The notes beneath the pieces were generated by a model, which was given only the letters and a program-made list of their open reading frames with translations, was not told the DNA's origin and did no database searches. From NCBI GenBank assembly GCA_002753735.1, contig PEAN01000044.1, positions 1 to 33,284 on the forward strand: DNA of 33,284 bases, read 5' to 3'. A program made the translations under genes and the position numbers. Shown in pieces: positions 23,238 to 30,694 of this stretch. This stretch comes from Magnetococcales bacterium DCbin4 (lineage in GTDB: Bacteria > Pseudomonadota > Magnetococcia > Magnetococcales > UBA8363). Within the stretch, counting starts at the first letter, position 1. Each line of letters begins with the position of its first letter.

Positions 23238-24326
23238 TTACCGATCCATGCGGTCCAACCTGGCGACCCGATGAAAAACCCGATTGATATAATGGAGAAT
23301 CGAGACCAGTTCCTCATCGGACAAGACCGATTTCCATGCCGGCATGGAGGTGCCGACAATCCCTTCCCGCAAGGTCGTCAATAAGGTCGCGACCGTCTGA
23401 CCCTCCATGAACGCATCCGAGGTCAAATCACGCGGATGAGGTTCAAGGAACTGGCCAATCCAATTTTTACCCGTACCATCGGCGGCATGGCAAAAAGCAC
23501 AATTTTTCTGAAACAACGTCTCCCCCAACCGTTCACGCGGCGTCAGATCGGGCACAGCCACGGGCCGGTCATGAACAGCATAGACCGACGCCCCATTGAC
23601 CGCATCAAACCTGCCAACGGTTTCCGGAGTCACCCCATTGCGTGGAAAAGAGACGGGACGTGCATCCCAAATGGGTCCCTCATCTTCAACCCGTCCTCGA
23701 TCATGACAGGTAATGCAGGCCGAAAGGAACAATTTCTTTCCCTCCCGTTGATCATCGGTCAGTCTTTCATCGGGGGTATCGAGCGCCAGCTCCCCTGTGG
23801 CAAACGGGAACGCCACCGCATAACGATCATGATGGTCCCATCCATTTTCCTTGATATGATAGCGCGTATTGGTGTCATGCCGGATCATGAATTCCAGACG
23901 GATGAAATCGGCCACCTCTTCGATTTCATCCTGACTCAAAATGGTGCCGAACCCCTTCATGGCCGTCTCACCGACGCCCGAGGTGATCGCCCGCACCATC
24001 CGTTCCCGTGGAAGGTCATCAGGGGAAGTCGTAACGAAATTCCGCGGTTTCGGCATGATATAGCTGCTGGCCAAAGTCCGGGCATCGCCGGAATAACCAT
24101 GACAAAAATAACAGCGGAAATTGTAGATCCTTCGCCCACGTTCATGGCGATCAGAATTTGACCCATCCATCACCGCTGCCGCAGACAGGGGTTCATCCCC
24201 CGATACCACAACCGGGTGGACCACCAACCCCAGCCCCACCATCGCACCCGCCAGCCATGCAATCATCGCAAGTTGATCATCTTTGTTCAGTATCCCCGAG
24301 ACCTGGGGCGTGTTGTTGACATTCAA
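23238..24326 (-). CDS. Three-haem c-type cytochrome (periplasmic)
   Basis: The 362-aa precursor has a hydrophobic segment (about residues 21-42, MIAWLAGAMVGLGLVVHPVVV) as a signal or anchor, and three class-I type CXXCH sites: CYFCH (72-76), CITCH (about 204-208) and CAFCH (about 275). The first and third domains repeat the same pattern: CXXCH, then PKPRNF or PHPRDL, then a distal Met in TAMKGF or TSMPAW. The middle domain has diverged. It likely shuttles electrons in the periplasm. The start is uncertain: ATG 24326 abuts the dispersed repeat and has no ribosome-binding site; ATG 24266 (residue 21) is an alternative. It lies upstream of the HAMP-like gene by 114 nt. Confidence 0.87.
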   Translation of the reverse strand: MNVNNTPQVSGILNKDDQLAMIAWLAGAMVGLGLVVHPVVVSGDEPLSAAAVMDGSNSDRHERGRRIYNFRCYFCHGYSGDARTLASSYIMPKPRNFVTTSPDDLPRERMVRAITSGVGETAMKGFGTILSQDEIEEVADFIRLEFMIRHDTNTRYHIKENGWDHHDRYAVAFPFATGELALDTPDERLTDDQREGKKLFLSACITCHDRGRVEDEGPIWDARPVSFPRNGVTPETVGRFDAVNGASVYAVHDRPVAVPDLTPRERLGETLFQKNCAFCHAADGTGKNWIGQFLEPHPRDLTSDAFMEGQTVATLLTTLREGIVGTSMPAWKSVLSDEELVSILHYINRVFHRVARLDRMDR

Positions 24327-24540
24327 AAGAATTATTGAAAAAAGAAAGGGGTCCAGGGGATTGCCCCCAGGATTTTGACTTTAGATCTTGATGTTGACCT
24401 TGCAATGGCATCCCCCACAGGGGGTTTGGGGGAAGATGTCCCCCAAAGTGCATCTTCAATGATTATGATCGATCACCAAAATCAAAACCCCGGGGACCAT
24501 CCCCCGGACCCATTGTTCTTGATTATTTTATTAAAATAAA
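24320..24540. repeat. Dispersed palindromic repeat, copy D (complex, extended)
   Basis: The element has outer arms TTCAAAAGAATTATTGA (left) and CTTGATTATTTTATTA (right), with GGGG..AGGGGATTGCCCCC next to the left arm and CCCCGGGGACCATCCCCCGG next to the right one. Between them are two further G/C palindromes (CCCCCACAGGGGG and GGGGGAAGATGTCCCCC). This looks like a whole copy with internal nested copies. It fills the gap between two cytochrome genes and touches the start of the downstream one. No open frame is inside. Confidence 0.7.
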
Positions 24541-24546
24541 CACACC

Positions 24547-25635
24547 TTAGGGTTTACTGTCGTTCTTCAGCCGATCCAATTCTTCCCTGTGACCCGGGCT
24601 GATAAAGGAAAGGAAAACATATTCACCGACATTGGCGATCTCTTGTGGCGTCAAAACCTTATCCCAAGCCGGCATTTCACTTCGAACCACCCCCTTGGCG
24701 ATCACGTCAAACAGACGTGGCCGGTTATACTTGTGCTGCGACGCCGGATGGCGGAAATTGCGCGGCTTGGGATCGATGAATTCCGACCGTGGACCACGAC
24801 CATCTCCCGCCTTTCCATGACAGACGGAGCAATTGGCCAGATAGAAACGCATCCCCCAATCCGGATCTCCCTGCAAACCTTGAGGCATGGGTTCCCGCAT
24901 GGCCGCCAAATCCAGGGAATCCACCACGCCCGCTTCCGCCACTGCCCCCGTAACCGGAGTTCCCGCCACAGGTGCTCCCTTGGGTTCCAACGTTTCAGCG
25001 ACTTCCCCCCCCCCCTTGAAGATAATTGCATCGCGAACATAATTCACGACTGCCAGAATTTCTTCCTCGGTCAAACGGCCCGACCATGCAGGCATGGCGG
25101 TTTCGGGACGGCCATATCGCACCGAGAACAACATGCGTTCAAGGGAAAGTTCCCGACGTGCCCGCTCACTGGTGAAGTCGCGTGGCGCCGGATTGAGTCC
25201 ACTCTGCGCCCACACCGCAGTGTCACCACGATCCCCATGACAAACGGAACAATTCTGGGCATACAATCGCCGACCGGGGCTCGCCTTCTCCGAACGGACC
25301 GAAGGCATGAGCCGATCCTGGATATAATCGACGACACCTTCGATCTGGGCATCGGTCAAAACCCGACTCCAACCGGACATTGCAGTCCCGGGACGCCCCT
25401 CCCGCACCGATTTGATCATCCGCTCCCGGGTCAGGTCCACCAACCCTGCCGGATCGGTAAACACCCGAGGTGGCGGATTCATCCCCCCCGACATGGTGGA
25501 ACTTCCTTCACCCTTTCGCCCATGACATGATGCACAATATTTTTGGTATAAATCGTGGGACACATTTTCGGTCGCGGAAGCCGGCAAGGCCAACAGAAAG
25601 AAAACGACCGCGACAAAGCGTGAAAATCGTAACAT
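24547..25635 (-). CDS. Three-haem c-type cytochrome made of tandem domains
   Basis: The 362-aa precursor has a signal peptide (residues 1-22, ALPASA/TE). Three tandem class-I cytochrome domains each carry CXXCH (Cys34-His38; about 128; about 268), a downstream P-x-P-R-x-F (PPPRVF, PAPRDF, PKPRNF) and a distal Met (TAMSGW, TAMPAW, SEMPAW). An Ala/Val/Gly-rich linker separates domains two and three. The repetition indicates internal duplication of one unit. It is probably a soluble periplasmic electron carrier. AAGGGATG lies about 8 nt before ATG 25635. It is divergent from the NHL lipoprotein gene. Confidence 0.92.
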   Translation of the reverse strand: MLRFSRFVAVVFFLLALPASATENVSHDLYQKYCASCHGRKGEGSSTMSGGMNPPPRVFTDPAGLVDLTRERMIKSVREGRPGTAMSGWSRVLTDAQIEGVVDYIQDRLMPSVRSEKASPGRRLYAQNCSVCHGDRGDTAVWAQSGLNPAPRDFTSERARRELSLERMLFSVRYGRPETAMPAWSGRLTEEEILAVVNYVRDAIIFKGGGEVAETLEPKGAPVAGTPVTGAVAEAGVVDSLDLAAMREPMPQGLQGDPDWGMRFYLANCSVCHGKAGDGRGPRSEFIDPKPRNFRHPASQHKYNRPRLFDVIAKGVVRSEMPAWDKVLTPQEIANVGEYVFLSFISPGHREELDRLKNDSKP

Positions 25636-25706
25636 GAAGTGTCATCCCTTGTTCGGTATTCCCCGGAATCTTCACCCTCCGAAGCAACTTTTCCTGGCAA
25701 ATTTAC

Positions 25707-25736
25707 TTGAACATGAATCGAAGGCTCGACTATAAC
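25707..25736 (+). promoter_or_regulatory. Sigma70-type promoter of the NHL lipoprotein gene
   Basis: TTGAAC (25707-25712) and TATAAC (25731-25736) are 18 nt apart. The predicted start near 25743 leaves about 55 nt before ATG 25798. This is the best promoter match in the window. Confidence 0.62.
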
Positions 25737-25797
25737 ACACACACTGGATGAAATTCCATCGGCAATTCCATGCCCAGCAATGAACGGGAGGTTATTC

Positions 25798-27300
25798 ATG
25801 TACACGTCGGTCACATTGAGGATCATGCTTGCATGCCTGGCCCTGCTGCCCCTCATGTCCGGGTGCGTCACCACACCCAAGGAGGCGGAAACCCTGCCCG
25901 AACTGGTATATCCCGTCCCTCCCGATCAAGCCCGTTTCGCCTACGAACGGACCATTCTCAGCAGTGCCGACTCCATGCCCAAGGAAAGCTCCGCATCGGC
26001 GGAACTCAGATCCATGCTTTCCGGTGAAGTGGAAACTTCCGGAAAAGCCTTCGGCAAACCCTACGGCATCGTAGCCCGCAAAGGTGTGGTTTTCGTCTCC
26101 GACACCATCCACCGAACGGTTCTGAGATTTGACCCCGCCCGGGGTTCATTTACCGAAATCGGAAAAAAAGATCCCGGCACCCTGTCCAAACCCATGGGTC
26201 TGTCCCTTGACGCCAATGGCAACCTGTACGTCATGGATGCAACCAATAAACAGGTCATGGTCTACGACAACCAAGGCACCTATCTGCGTTCCATCGGCAA
26301 CAAAGATGATTTCAACCACCCCTCCTCCGTTGCCGTCAACCCCGAAGGGACACGCATCTTCACCGTCGATACCGCCGGCCCCCGCAGTGAACCTGAATTC
26401 CACCGCATCCGCGTTTATGATGCGGTCAAAGGAACATTTCTCTACAATATTGGCCGCCGCGGCAGCGGTGATGGTGAATTCAACCTCCTGCGCGATGCCG
26501 CCATTGGCAAGGATGGTCTGCTCTACGTCGTCGATGGCGGCAACTTCCGGATTCAAGTCTTCAACCAGGATGGCACCTTTGTCCGCAAATTTGGTGAGGT
26601 CGGACGACATCTCGGGCAGTTCGCCCGTCCCAAAGGGATTGCCACGGACCATGAAAATAATCTTTATGTCTCCGATGCCTCCCACGGCAATTTCCAAATC
26701 TTCAATAAAGATGGACAACTCCTTCTCTTTGTCGGCGACCGTGGCAAGGAAACCGAACGCGCAAAATATCTCCTTCCCGCCATGATCTCCGTGGACGAAG
26801 ATGGCCGCGTCTACATTGTTGACCAGGGGTATCGCAAGGTCGATATCTTCCGGCCCGTATCCCTTGACACAACGGACGGTTTCCTGGGCAAAGCCTATGA
26901 AACACTCAAGAAAATGCGGCCAAATAAAAACTCCACAGATGCTGCCACCCCAGGAAAAACCCCTGCTGCCAAACCTGAAGCCGCCGCTGCCAAACCTGAA
27001 GCCGCCGCTGCCAAACCTGAAGCCGCCGCTGCCAAACCTGAAGCCGCCGCTGCCAAACCTGAAGCCGCCGCTGCACAAACTCCCGCCGCTTCTGTAACCC
27101 AACCACCTCAAGCAGCCTCACCTTCGGCCCCAACCGCACCTCAAGCGACGGCCAAACCTCCCGAACCTTCAAAACCTGTAGCAACAACCACTCCCAATGC
27201 GTCAACCCCGAGCGCTCAGGAGTCCGCACCTGCGGCAAAACCATCCGATGCTGTTCAGCTTAAAAAAGACGCCAAGATGAAAAGGCTCGGTGGCCTTTGA
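25798..27300 (+). CDS. NHL-repeat beta-propeller lipoprotein with PEAAAAK tail
   Basis: The 500-aa precursor is a lipoprotein (lipobox LMSGC near residue 19). Residues about 75-345 form roughly six NHL blades (GIVARKGVVFVSDTIHRTVLRF, GLSLDANGNLYVMDATNKQV and similar, ending YIVDQGYRKVDIFRP). The C-terminal region, about residues 375-490, is Ala/Pro/Lys-rich with five exact KPEAAAA units and ends with basic KKDAKMKRLGGL, probably a periplasm-spanning or wall-binding tail. NHL propellers are usually protein-interaction scaffolds, and in some bacteria they accompany multihaem cytochromes. ATG 25798 follows GGGAGG; ATG 25780 is in frame but lacks a site. It runs convergently to the diguanylate cyclase gene. 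Confidence 0.9.
   Translation: MYTSVTLRIMLACLALLPLMSGCVTTPKEAETLPELVYPVPPDQARFAYERTILSSADSMPKESSASAELRSMLSGEVETSGKAFGKPYGIVARKGVVFVSDTIHRTVLRFDPARGSFTEIGKKDPGTLSKPMGLSLDANGNLYVMDATNKQVMVYDNQGTYLRSIGNKDDFNHPSSVAVNPEGTRIFTVDTAGPRSEPEFHRIRVYDAVKGTFLYNIGRRGSGDGEFNLLRDAAIGKDGLLYVVDGGNFRIQVFNQDGTFVRKFGEVGRHLGQFARPKGIATDHENNLYVSDASHGNFQIFNKDGQLLLFVGDRGKETERAKYLLPAMISVDEDGRVYIVDQGYRKVDIFRPVSLDTTDGFLGKAYETLKKMRPNKNSTDAATPGKTPAAKPEAAAAKPEAAAAKPEAAAAKPEAAAAKPEAAAAQTPAASVTQPPQAASPSAPTAPQATAKPPEPSKPVATTTPNASTPSAQESAPAAKPSDAVQLKKDAKMKRLGGL
26971..27075 (+). repeat. Five tandem 21-bp repeats encoding KPEAAAA
   Basis: Five exact 21-bp units (only the last base of the fifth differs) encode the KPEAAAA heptads in the lipoprotein tail. 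Such near-identity at DNA level implies recent copy-number change by slippage. Copy number probably varies between strains and changes the tail length. Confidence 0.92.
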
Positions 27301-27307
27301 TTTTTGA
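27281..27307 (+). terminator. Short hairpin at the end of the NHL lipoprotein gene
   Basis: A six-base-pair stem AAAGGC/GCCTTT (27281-27286, 27293-27298) overlaps the last codons and stop, followed by GATTTTTG (27299-27306). It is a weak intrinsic terminator candidate. The remaining 27308-27463 gap before the convergent gene shows only small palindromes (GGGTCATGATGACCC near 27410) and no supportable gene. Confidence 0.4.
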
Positions 27308-27463
27308 ACAGATATCCAGCAGATACTACTGCGCATCATGGTCTCATTGAGGGGAGCACACGTTGGCATCGGGCAGTCCTTGACGGAAGTGTCCGTTGCC
27401 AACGGTTGGGTCATGATGACCCCTTCCCAAGGAACGCATGTTCGATTCCTTTGATTTTGTTGA

Positions 27464-29188
27464 TCATCCCTCCAACGGCACCACACTCACTTCAGGGAGT
27501 GGAACAGCGGAACACACTTGGTTGCGCCCTTTGTGTTTGGCTTCATACAAGGCTTCATCCGCTTTTTTCACCAACTCTTCGGGCTTGTCGATCTCACACG
27601 CAGGCATGGTGACAACCCCCGTGCTGATGGTCACCTTCAACCCATCCACCTCCATCTGTTCGACGCGACGCCGAAAACGTTCCGCCACCACATAAGTTCC
27701 TGTAGCACTGGTATCGGGCAGGAGGACACAAAACTCCTCCCCACCGAAACGACAGGGGATATCAACTTTGCGAAAATGCTCCTTCATCGCCTTGCCAATG
27801 GCCTGCAAAACCCGATCACCCTGATCGTGACCATAAGTGTCGTTGAATTTCTTGAAATGATCGACATCGAACAAAATAAATCCAAGAAAGTGGTTATAGC
27901 GTTGCGACCTTTTCACCTCATTGGTCAACGATTCATCCAGAAAACGGCGGTTATAAACTTGTGTCAGTGCATCGGTAATGGCATGACGCCTCAGCTTGTC
28001 TTCCAGAAGTTTTTCTTCAGTCACATCCCGCAGCATGAACGTCGAACCCACTTCACGCTGCTGTTCATCAAACAAGGTTGCCGCATGAATTTTGATGGCC
28101 CGACTGTTATAGACCACGAGATCCGGAATATTCCGACCACGACGATACAACATGGCCCTCATATACTCTTGATCATCAATAATGTTTTCCCAACCTTCAT
28201 CCATGATCTGCTGTGAACTCTTGCCAAGCATCTGCTCCGCCGAAGGATTGACCAATACCACCTTTTGTCGCCCATCGGTCACGATGATACCGTCCAGCGC
28301 CCCAAGGATGATGGTTGACAGCTTGTCTTGCTCCCGACGCAATCCCTCATAGGTTTCTCGTAGCTCGAAAACCATTTTATTGAAGGACTTGGCAATCGCG
28401 CTGATCTCATCCCTTCCAGGCGCCTTGATCGTCAAATCCAAACGTCCACCAGCCACCGTCTCCATGGCCGCCATGACATTCCCCAAAGGACGCACCAACG
28501 AATAGCGGATCATCAGATGAAGCAAAACCAACATGAACAGAAGCGCCCCCAAGGCCATGATCGACGCCTGAACCCGCGTCTGAGCAATATCCAACTCGGC
28601 CTGAGTCAACGAAGTGGTAATCTGGACCAGGCCCCGCAACAGGTGTTCCTGGCCATGACAGCGAAAACATTTTTCGCCATTCATCACCGGAGCCAGATAG
28701 ACCAGGCGTTCATGCATCCCATTAACCGTCACATAGCGTGGGAGGAGACGCAAATTTTCGCTCACCCACAACAGGTCGGGATCCTTGGGATCCAGCAATG
28801 GTTTCACCGTCTCACGGTCTCGCGGAAAGAACTCCTCCCGCCCCAGGCGACGATTGACATCTTCAATGGTCTTATTATCGAGAAAGGCTTCCTGGCCATC
28901 GACACGCAAAATTCTGAATTCGATGATGTTACGATCCTGGCGGACGTTTTCGACAAAATCATGGGCGATATTGGCATAACCCGCCGTCATGATCGTCTGA
29001 AGAGAACTGATCACATGGGTCACCATCAACGTCATGGTCCGTTCATTCTGGGCCATGATCGTCTTTTCCTGGCGTTCCACGGAGAAAAGGATCATCCAGA
29101 GCAACATCAGTCCCACGGCGCTGGCAATGGAAATCATGACCCGGGTACTGATGCTGAAAGACTGCATGATTGAGCGCATGGAAAACAT
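27464..29188 (-). CDS. Membrane diguanylate cyclase with periplasmic c-haem motif, HAMP, PAS and GGEEF
   Basis: The product is 574 aa. Membrane helix 1 (about 17-37) and helix 2 (about 205-225) enclose a periplasmic domain of about 165 residues with one CXXCH (CFRCH, near 174) in the context NGEKCFRCHGQEHLLRGLVQI, resembling Tll0287/DUF3365-type haem-c sensors. HAMP (about 226-285), PAS (about 295-410) and GGDEF (about 420-560) domains follow. The active-site loop is GGEEF, predicted active, and RKVD lies five residues before it, a complete product-inhibition I-site. The enzyme should make c-di-GMP from two GTP in response to a haem-sensed signal. ATG 29188 is used; no strong ribosome-binding site is visible. 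It lies downstream of the propeller operon terminator. Confidence 0.93.
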   Translation of the reverse strand: MFSMRSIMQSFSISTRVMISIASAVGLMLLWMILFSVERQEKTIMAQNERTMTLMVTHVISSLQTIMTAGYANIAHDFVENVRQDRNIIEFRILRVDGQEAFLDNKTIEDVNRRLGREEFFPRDRETVKPLLDPKDPDLLWVSENLRLLPRYVTVNGMHERLVYLAPVMNGEKCFRCHGQEHLLRGLVQITTSLTQAELDIAQTRVQASIMALGALLFMLVLLHLMIRYSLVRPLGNVMAAMETVAGGRLDLTIKAPGRDEISAIAKSFNKMVFELRETYEGLRREQDKLSTIILGALDGIIVTDGRQKVVLVNPSAEQMLGKSSQQIMDEGWENIIDDQEYMRAMLYRRGRNIPDLVVYNSRAIKIHAATLFDEQQREVGSTFMLRDVTEEKLLEDKLRRHAITDALTQVYNRRFLDESLTNEVKRSQRYNHFLGFILFDVDHFKKFNDTYGHDQGDRVLQAIGKAMKEHFRKVDIPCRFGGEEFCVLLPDTSATGTYVVAERFRRRVEQMEVDGLKVTISTGVVTMPACEIDKPEELVKKADEALYEAKHKGRNQVCSAVPLPEVSVVPLEG

Positions 29189-29220
29189 GGTTCGACGATC
29201 CGATCAGGAACCCAAAAACA

Positions 29221-29258
29221 CAGCCCCCCGGAACTGCACCCACAGTGCCGGAGGGCTG
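29221..29258 (-). terminator. Terminator of the Sel1-cytochrome-propeller operon
   Basis: On the minus strand a 16-bp stem (29258-29243 with 29236-29221, one G-T pair and one mismatch) has a six-base loop and is followed by TGTGTTTTTGG. It is about 60 nt after the second propeller gene's stop and upstream of the diguanylate cyclase start. The T-run supports intrinsic termination of minus-strand transcripts. Confidence 0.75.
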
Positions 29259-29319
29259 CCCATCAAGAACAATCCTTCAAAATTTTATTTCCCAACCCCA
29301 TCGACAGACCGTCACACCC

Positions 29320-30690
29320 TCATTTCTTCGGATAGATCCGAGCGACGCCACCATAGCTGCCAACCCACTGAGAACCATCCTGAGAAAAGGTCATGGAAAA
29401 GACGTTGTTGGAAAACAGGCCATCGGCCGTGGTAATCACAGAGAAGGAACCATCATCTTTTCTCAGCGCCAAACCCGCGCTGGTCCCGACCCACAAACGT
29501 CCCTTTTCATCCTTGTGCAACATGAAGATGTGGTTGGAAGGCAACCCATTGTCCTTGGTCAGGTTGGTCCACTTTTCACCATCGAAATGCGCCAAGCCGG
29601 CCCCCCAGGTGCCACACCACACCCCACCTTTGCCATCAGCGACCAGGGAAATGATGTAATTGGGATTATAGGCCGTTTTGACGTGCCCCAATCCCTGCTC
29701 CTCCTTTTGACGGGCATGATGGCTGGAAACCGCCCCCGGATCGCTGTCGAAGGTGTTTTGCCCTTTCACCAGATCATAGGGGGCACCCACCCCGTCGGTG
29801 TGTGTCCAATGTTTCCATTGACCGTCGCGAAACAGGGCCACGCCCCCTTCGGTCGCCAGCCACACATCACCATTCAACCCTTCAGCAAGCCCGTAAATCC
29901 AATCGTTGGGCAGACCACCCTTGGTATTCTCAACCGTATAGGTACGCCACTTGGAAGAATCCTGGAGGGCACCACCCACGATATGATTGACCCCGGACCA
30001 GGTTGCAATCCACACATCACCATTGGACACCTTCATGACCCCATAGACAAAGGCATCCGCCAGCCCTTGAGGAATATTGAAGGAGGTCCATTTTTCCTTT
30101 TCCTGGTCAAACACCGACAACCCACCGCCATAAGTACCCACAGCGATGGAATTGCCCATCGGACCGACATGAAACACCCCATTGGCCAACAGACTGCCAT
30201 TGCGTACATCGAACAAGCGATAATCATCCTTGTTGACATCGTACCGGATCACCCCGCTCGACGTTCCCACCCACACATAGCCCCCTTGGGCATACATCGA
30301 CTTAACGTTACGGTTGCCCACGCGAAAGTGGGTAAACTTACCCTTGGCCGCATCCCCTTTGGGAACACCTGTCAACGTCAGCTGCTCCTGGCCAGAAGGC
30401 GCTTGTGCGGTTCCAGGAGCGGTCACACCCCCGGTTGGATGGGCCATACCGGGAGAGGAGACACCCCCGGTTGGATGGGCCATACCTGCCGCCCCCTCCG
30501 GTGAGAGTGGATTTCTCCCTTTGATGAGGGGGGAAAGCGGCTTTGCCCCGGCCTCGATTCCTTTGGCGATCCCTTTTTCTTCCTGGACGACCGGGGAGTG
30601 TGACCCATCTTGACGCCCCAATTGGTAGGAAATCACTGCAATACCCAGGGCAGCTCCAACGAACACCATGTTTTTCGAGAAAATTTCCAC
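29320..30690 (-). CDS. Free-standing regulator-type beta-propeller, N-terminally anchored
   Basis: The 456-aa product has an N-terminal membrane helix (about 8-24) and a Pro/Gly-rich linker (25-115) with two copies of GMAHPTGGV. A propeller of six or seven blades (about 116-456) follows, with WVGTSSGV, VWIATWSGVN, LWVGTSAGLAL and similar 'two-component regulator propeller' motifs. One blade carries an insertion before YNPNYIISL. No kinase, GGDEF or DNA-binding domain is attached, unlike typical Reg_prop proteins. The start is GTG 30690 with AAGGAG 7 nt upstream, just after the preceding gene's stop. It is a paralog of the neighbouring lipoprotein and probably works with it in the periplasm. 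Confidence 0.87.
   Translation of the reverse strand: MEIFSKNMVFVGAALGIAVISYQLGRQDGSHSPVVQEEKGIAKGIEAGAKPLSPLIKGRNPLSPEGAAGMAHPTGGVSSPGMAHPTGGVTAPGTAQAPSGQEQLTLTGVPKGDAAKGKFTHFRVGNRNVKSMYAQGGYVWVGTSSGVIRYDVNKDDYRLFDVRNGSLLANGVFHVGPMGNSIAVGTYGGGLSVFDQEKEKWTSFNIPQGLADAFVYGVMKVSNGDVWIATWSGVNHIVGGALQDSSKWRTYTVENTKGGLPNDWIYGLAEGLNGDVWLATEGGVALFRDGQWKHWTHTDGVGAPYDLVKGQNTFDSDPGAVSSHHARQKEEQGLGHVKTAYNPNYIISLVADGKGGVWCGTWGAGLAHFDGEKWTNLTKDNGLPSNHIFMLHKDEKGRLWVGTSAGLALRKDDGSFSVITTADGLFSNNVFSMTFSQDGSQWVGSYGGVARIYPKK
30425..30486. repeat. Two 26-bp direct repeats (36-bp period) in the propeller linker
   Basis: Two identical 26-bp units at 30425-30450 and 30461-30486 (ACACCCCCGGTTGGATGGGC and the following CATACC) encode the doubled GMAHPTGGV of the protein linker. 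A shorter relative is not seen elsewhere in the window. Slippage between the copies could lengthen or shorten the linker in steps of 12 residues. Confidence 0.85.
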
Positions 30691-30694
30691 TCAA

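Noticed and set aside
24589-25530. 313-codon plus-strand open frame opposite the three-haem cytochrome
   Set aside because: The three CXXCH repeats on the other strand are decisive; the shadow is a by-product of repeated codons.
26971-27075. Regular 21-bp repeats as a CRISPR array
   Set aside because: The units are directly tandem without spacers and encode in-frame heptapeptides; no cas gene is present.
27202-27486. 94-codon minus-strand frame spanning the convergent gap
   Set aside because: It overlaps the ends of two real genes, has no conserved motif or ribosome-binding site, and has unusual composition.
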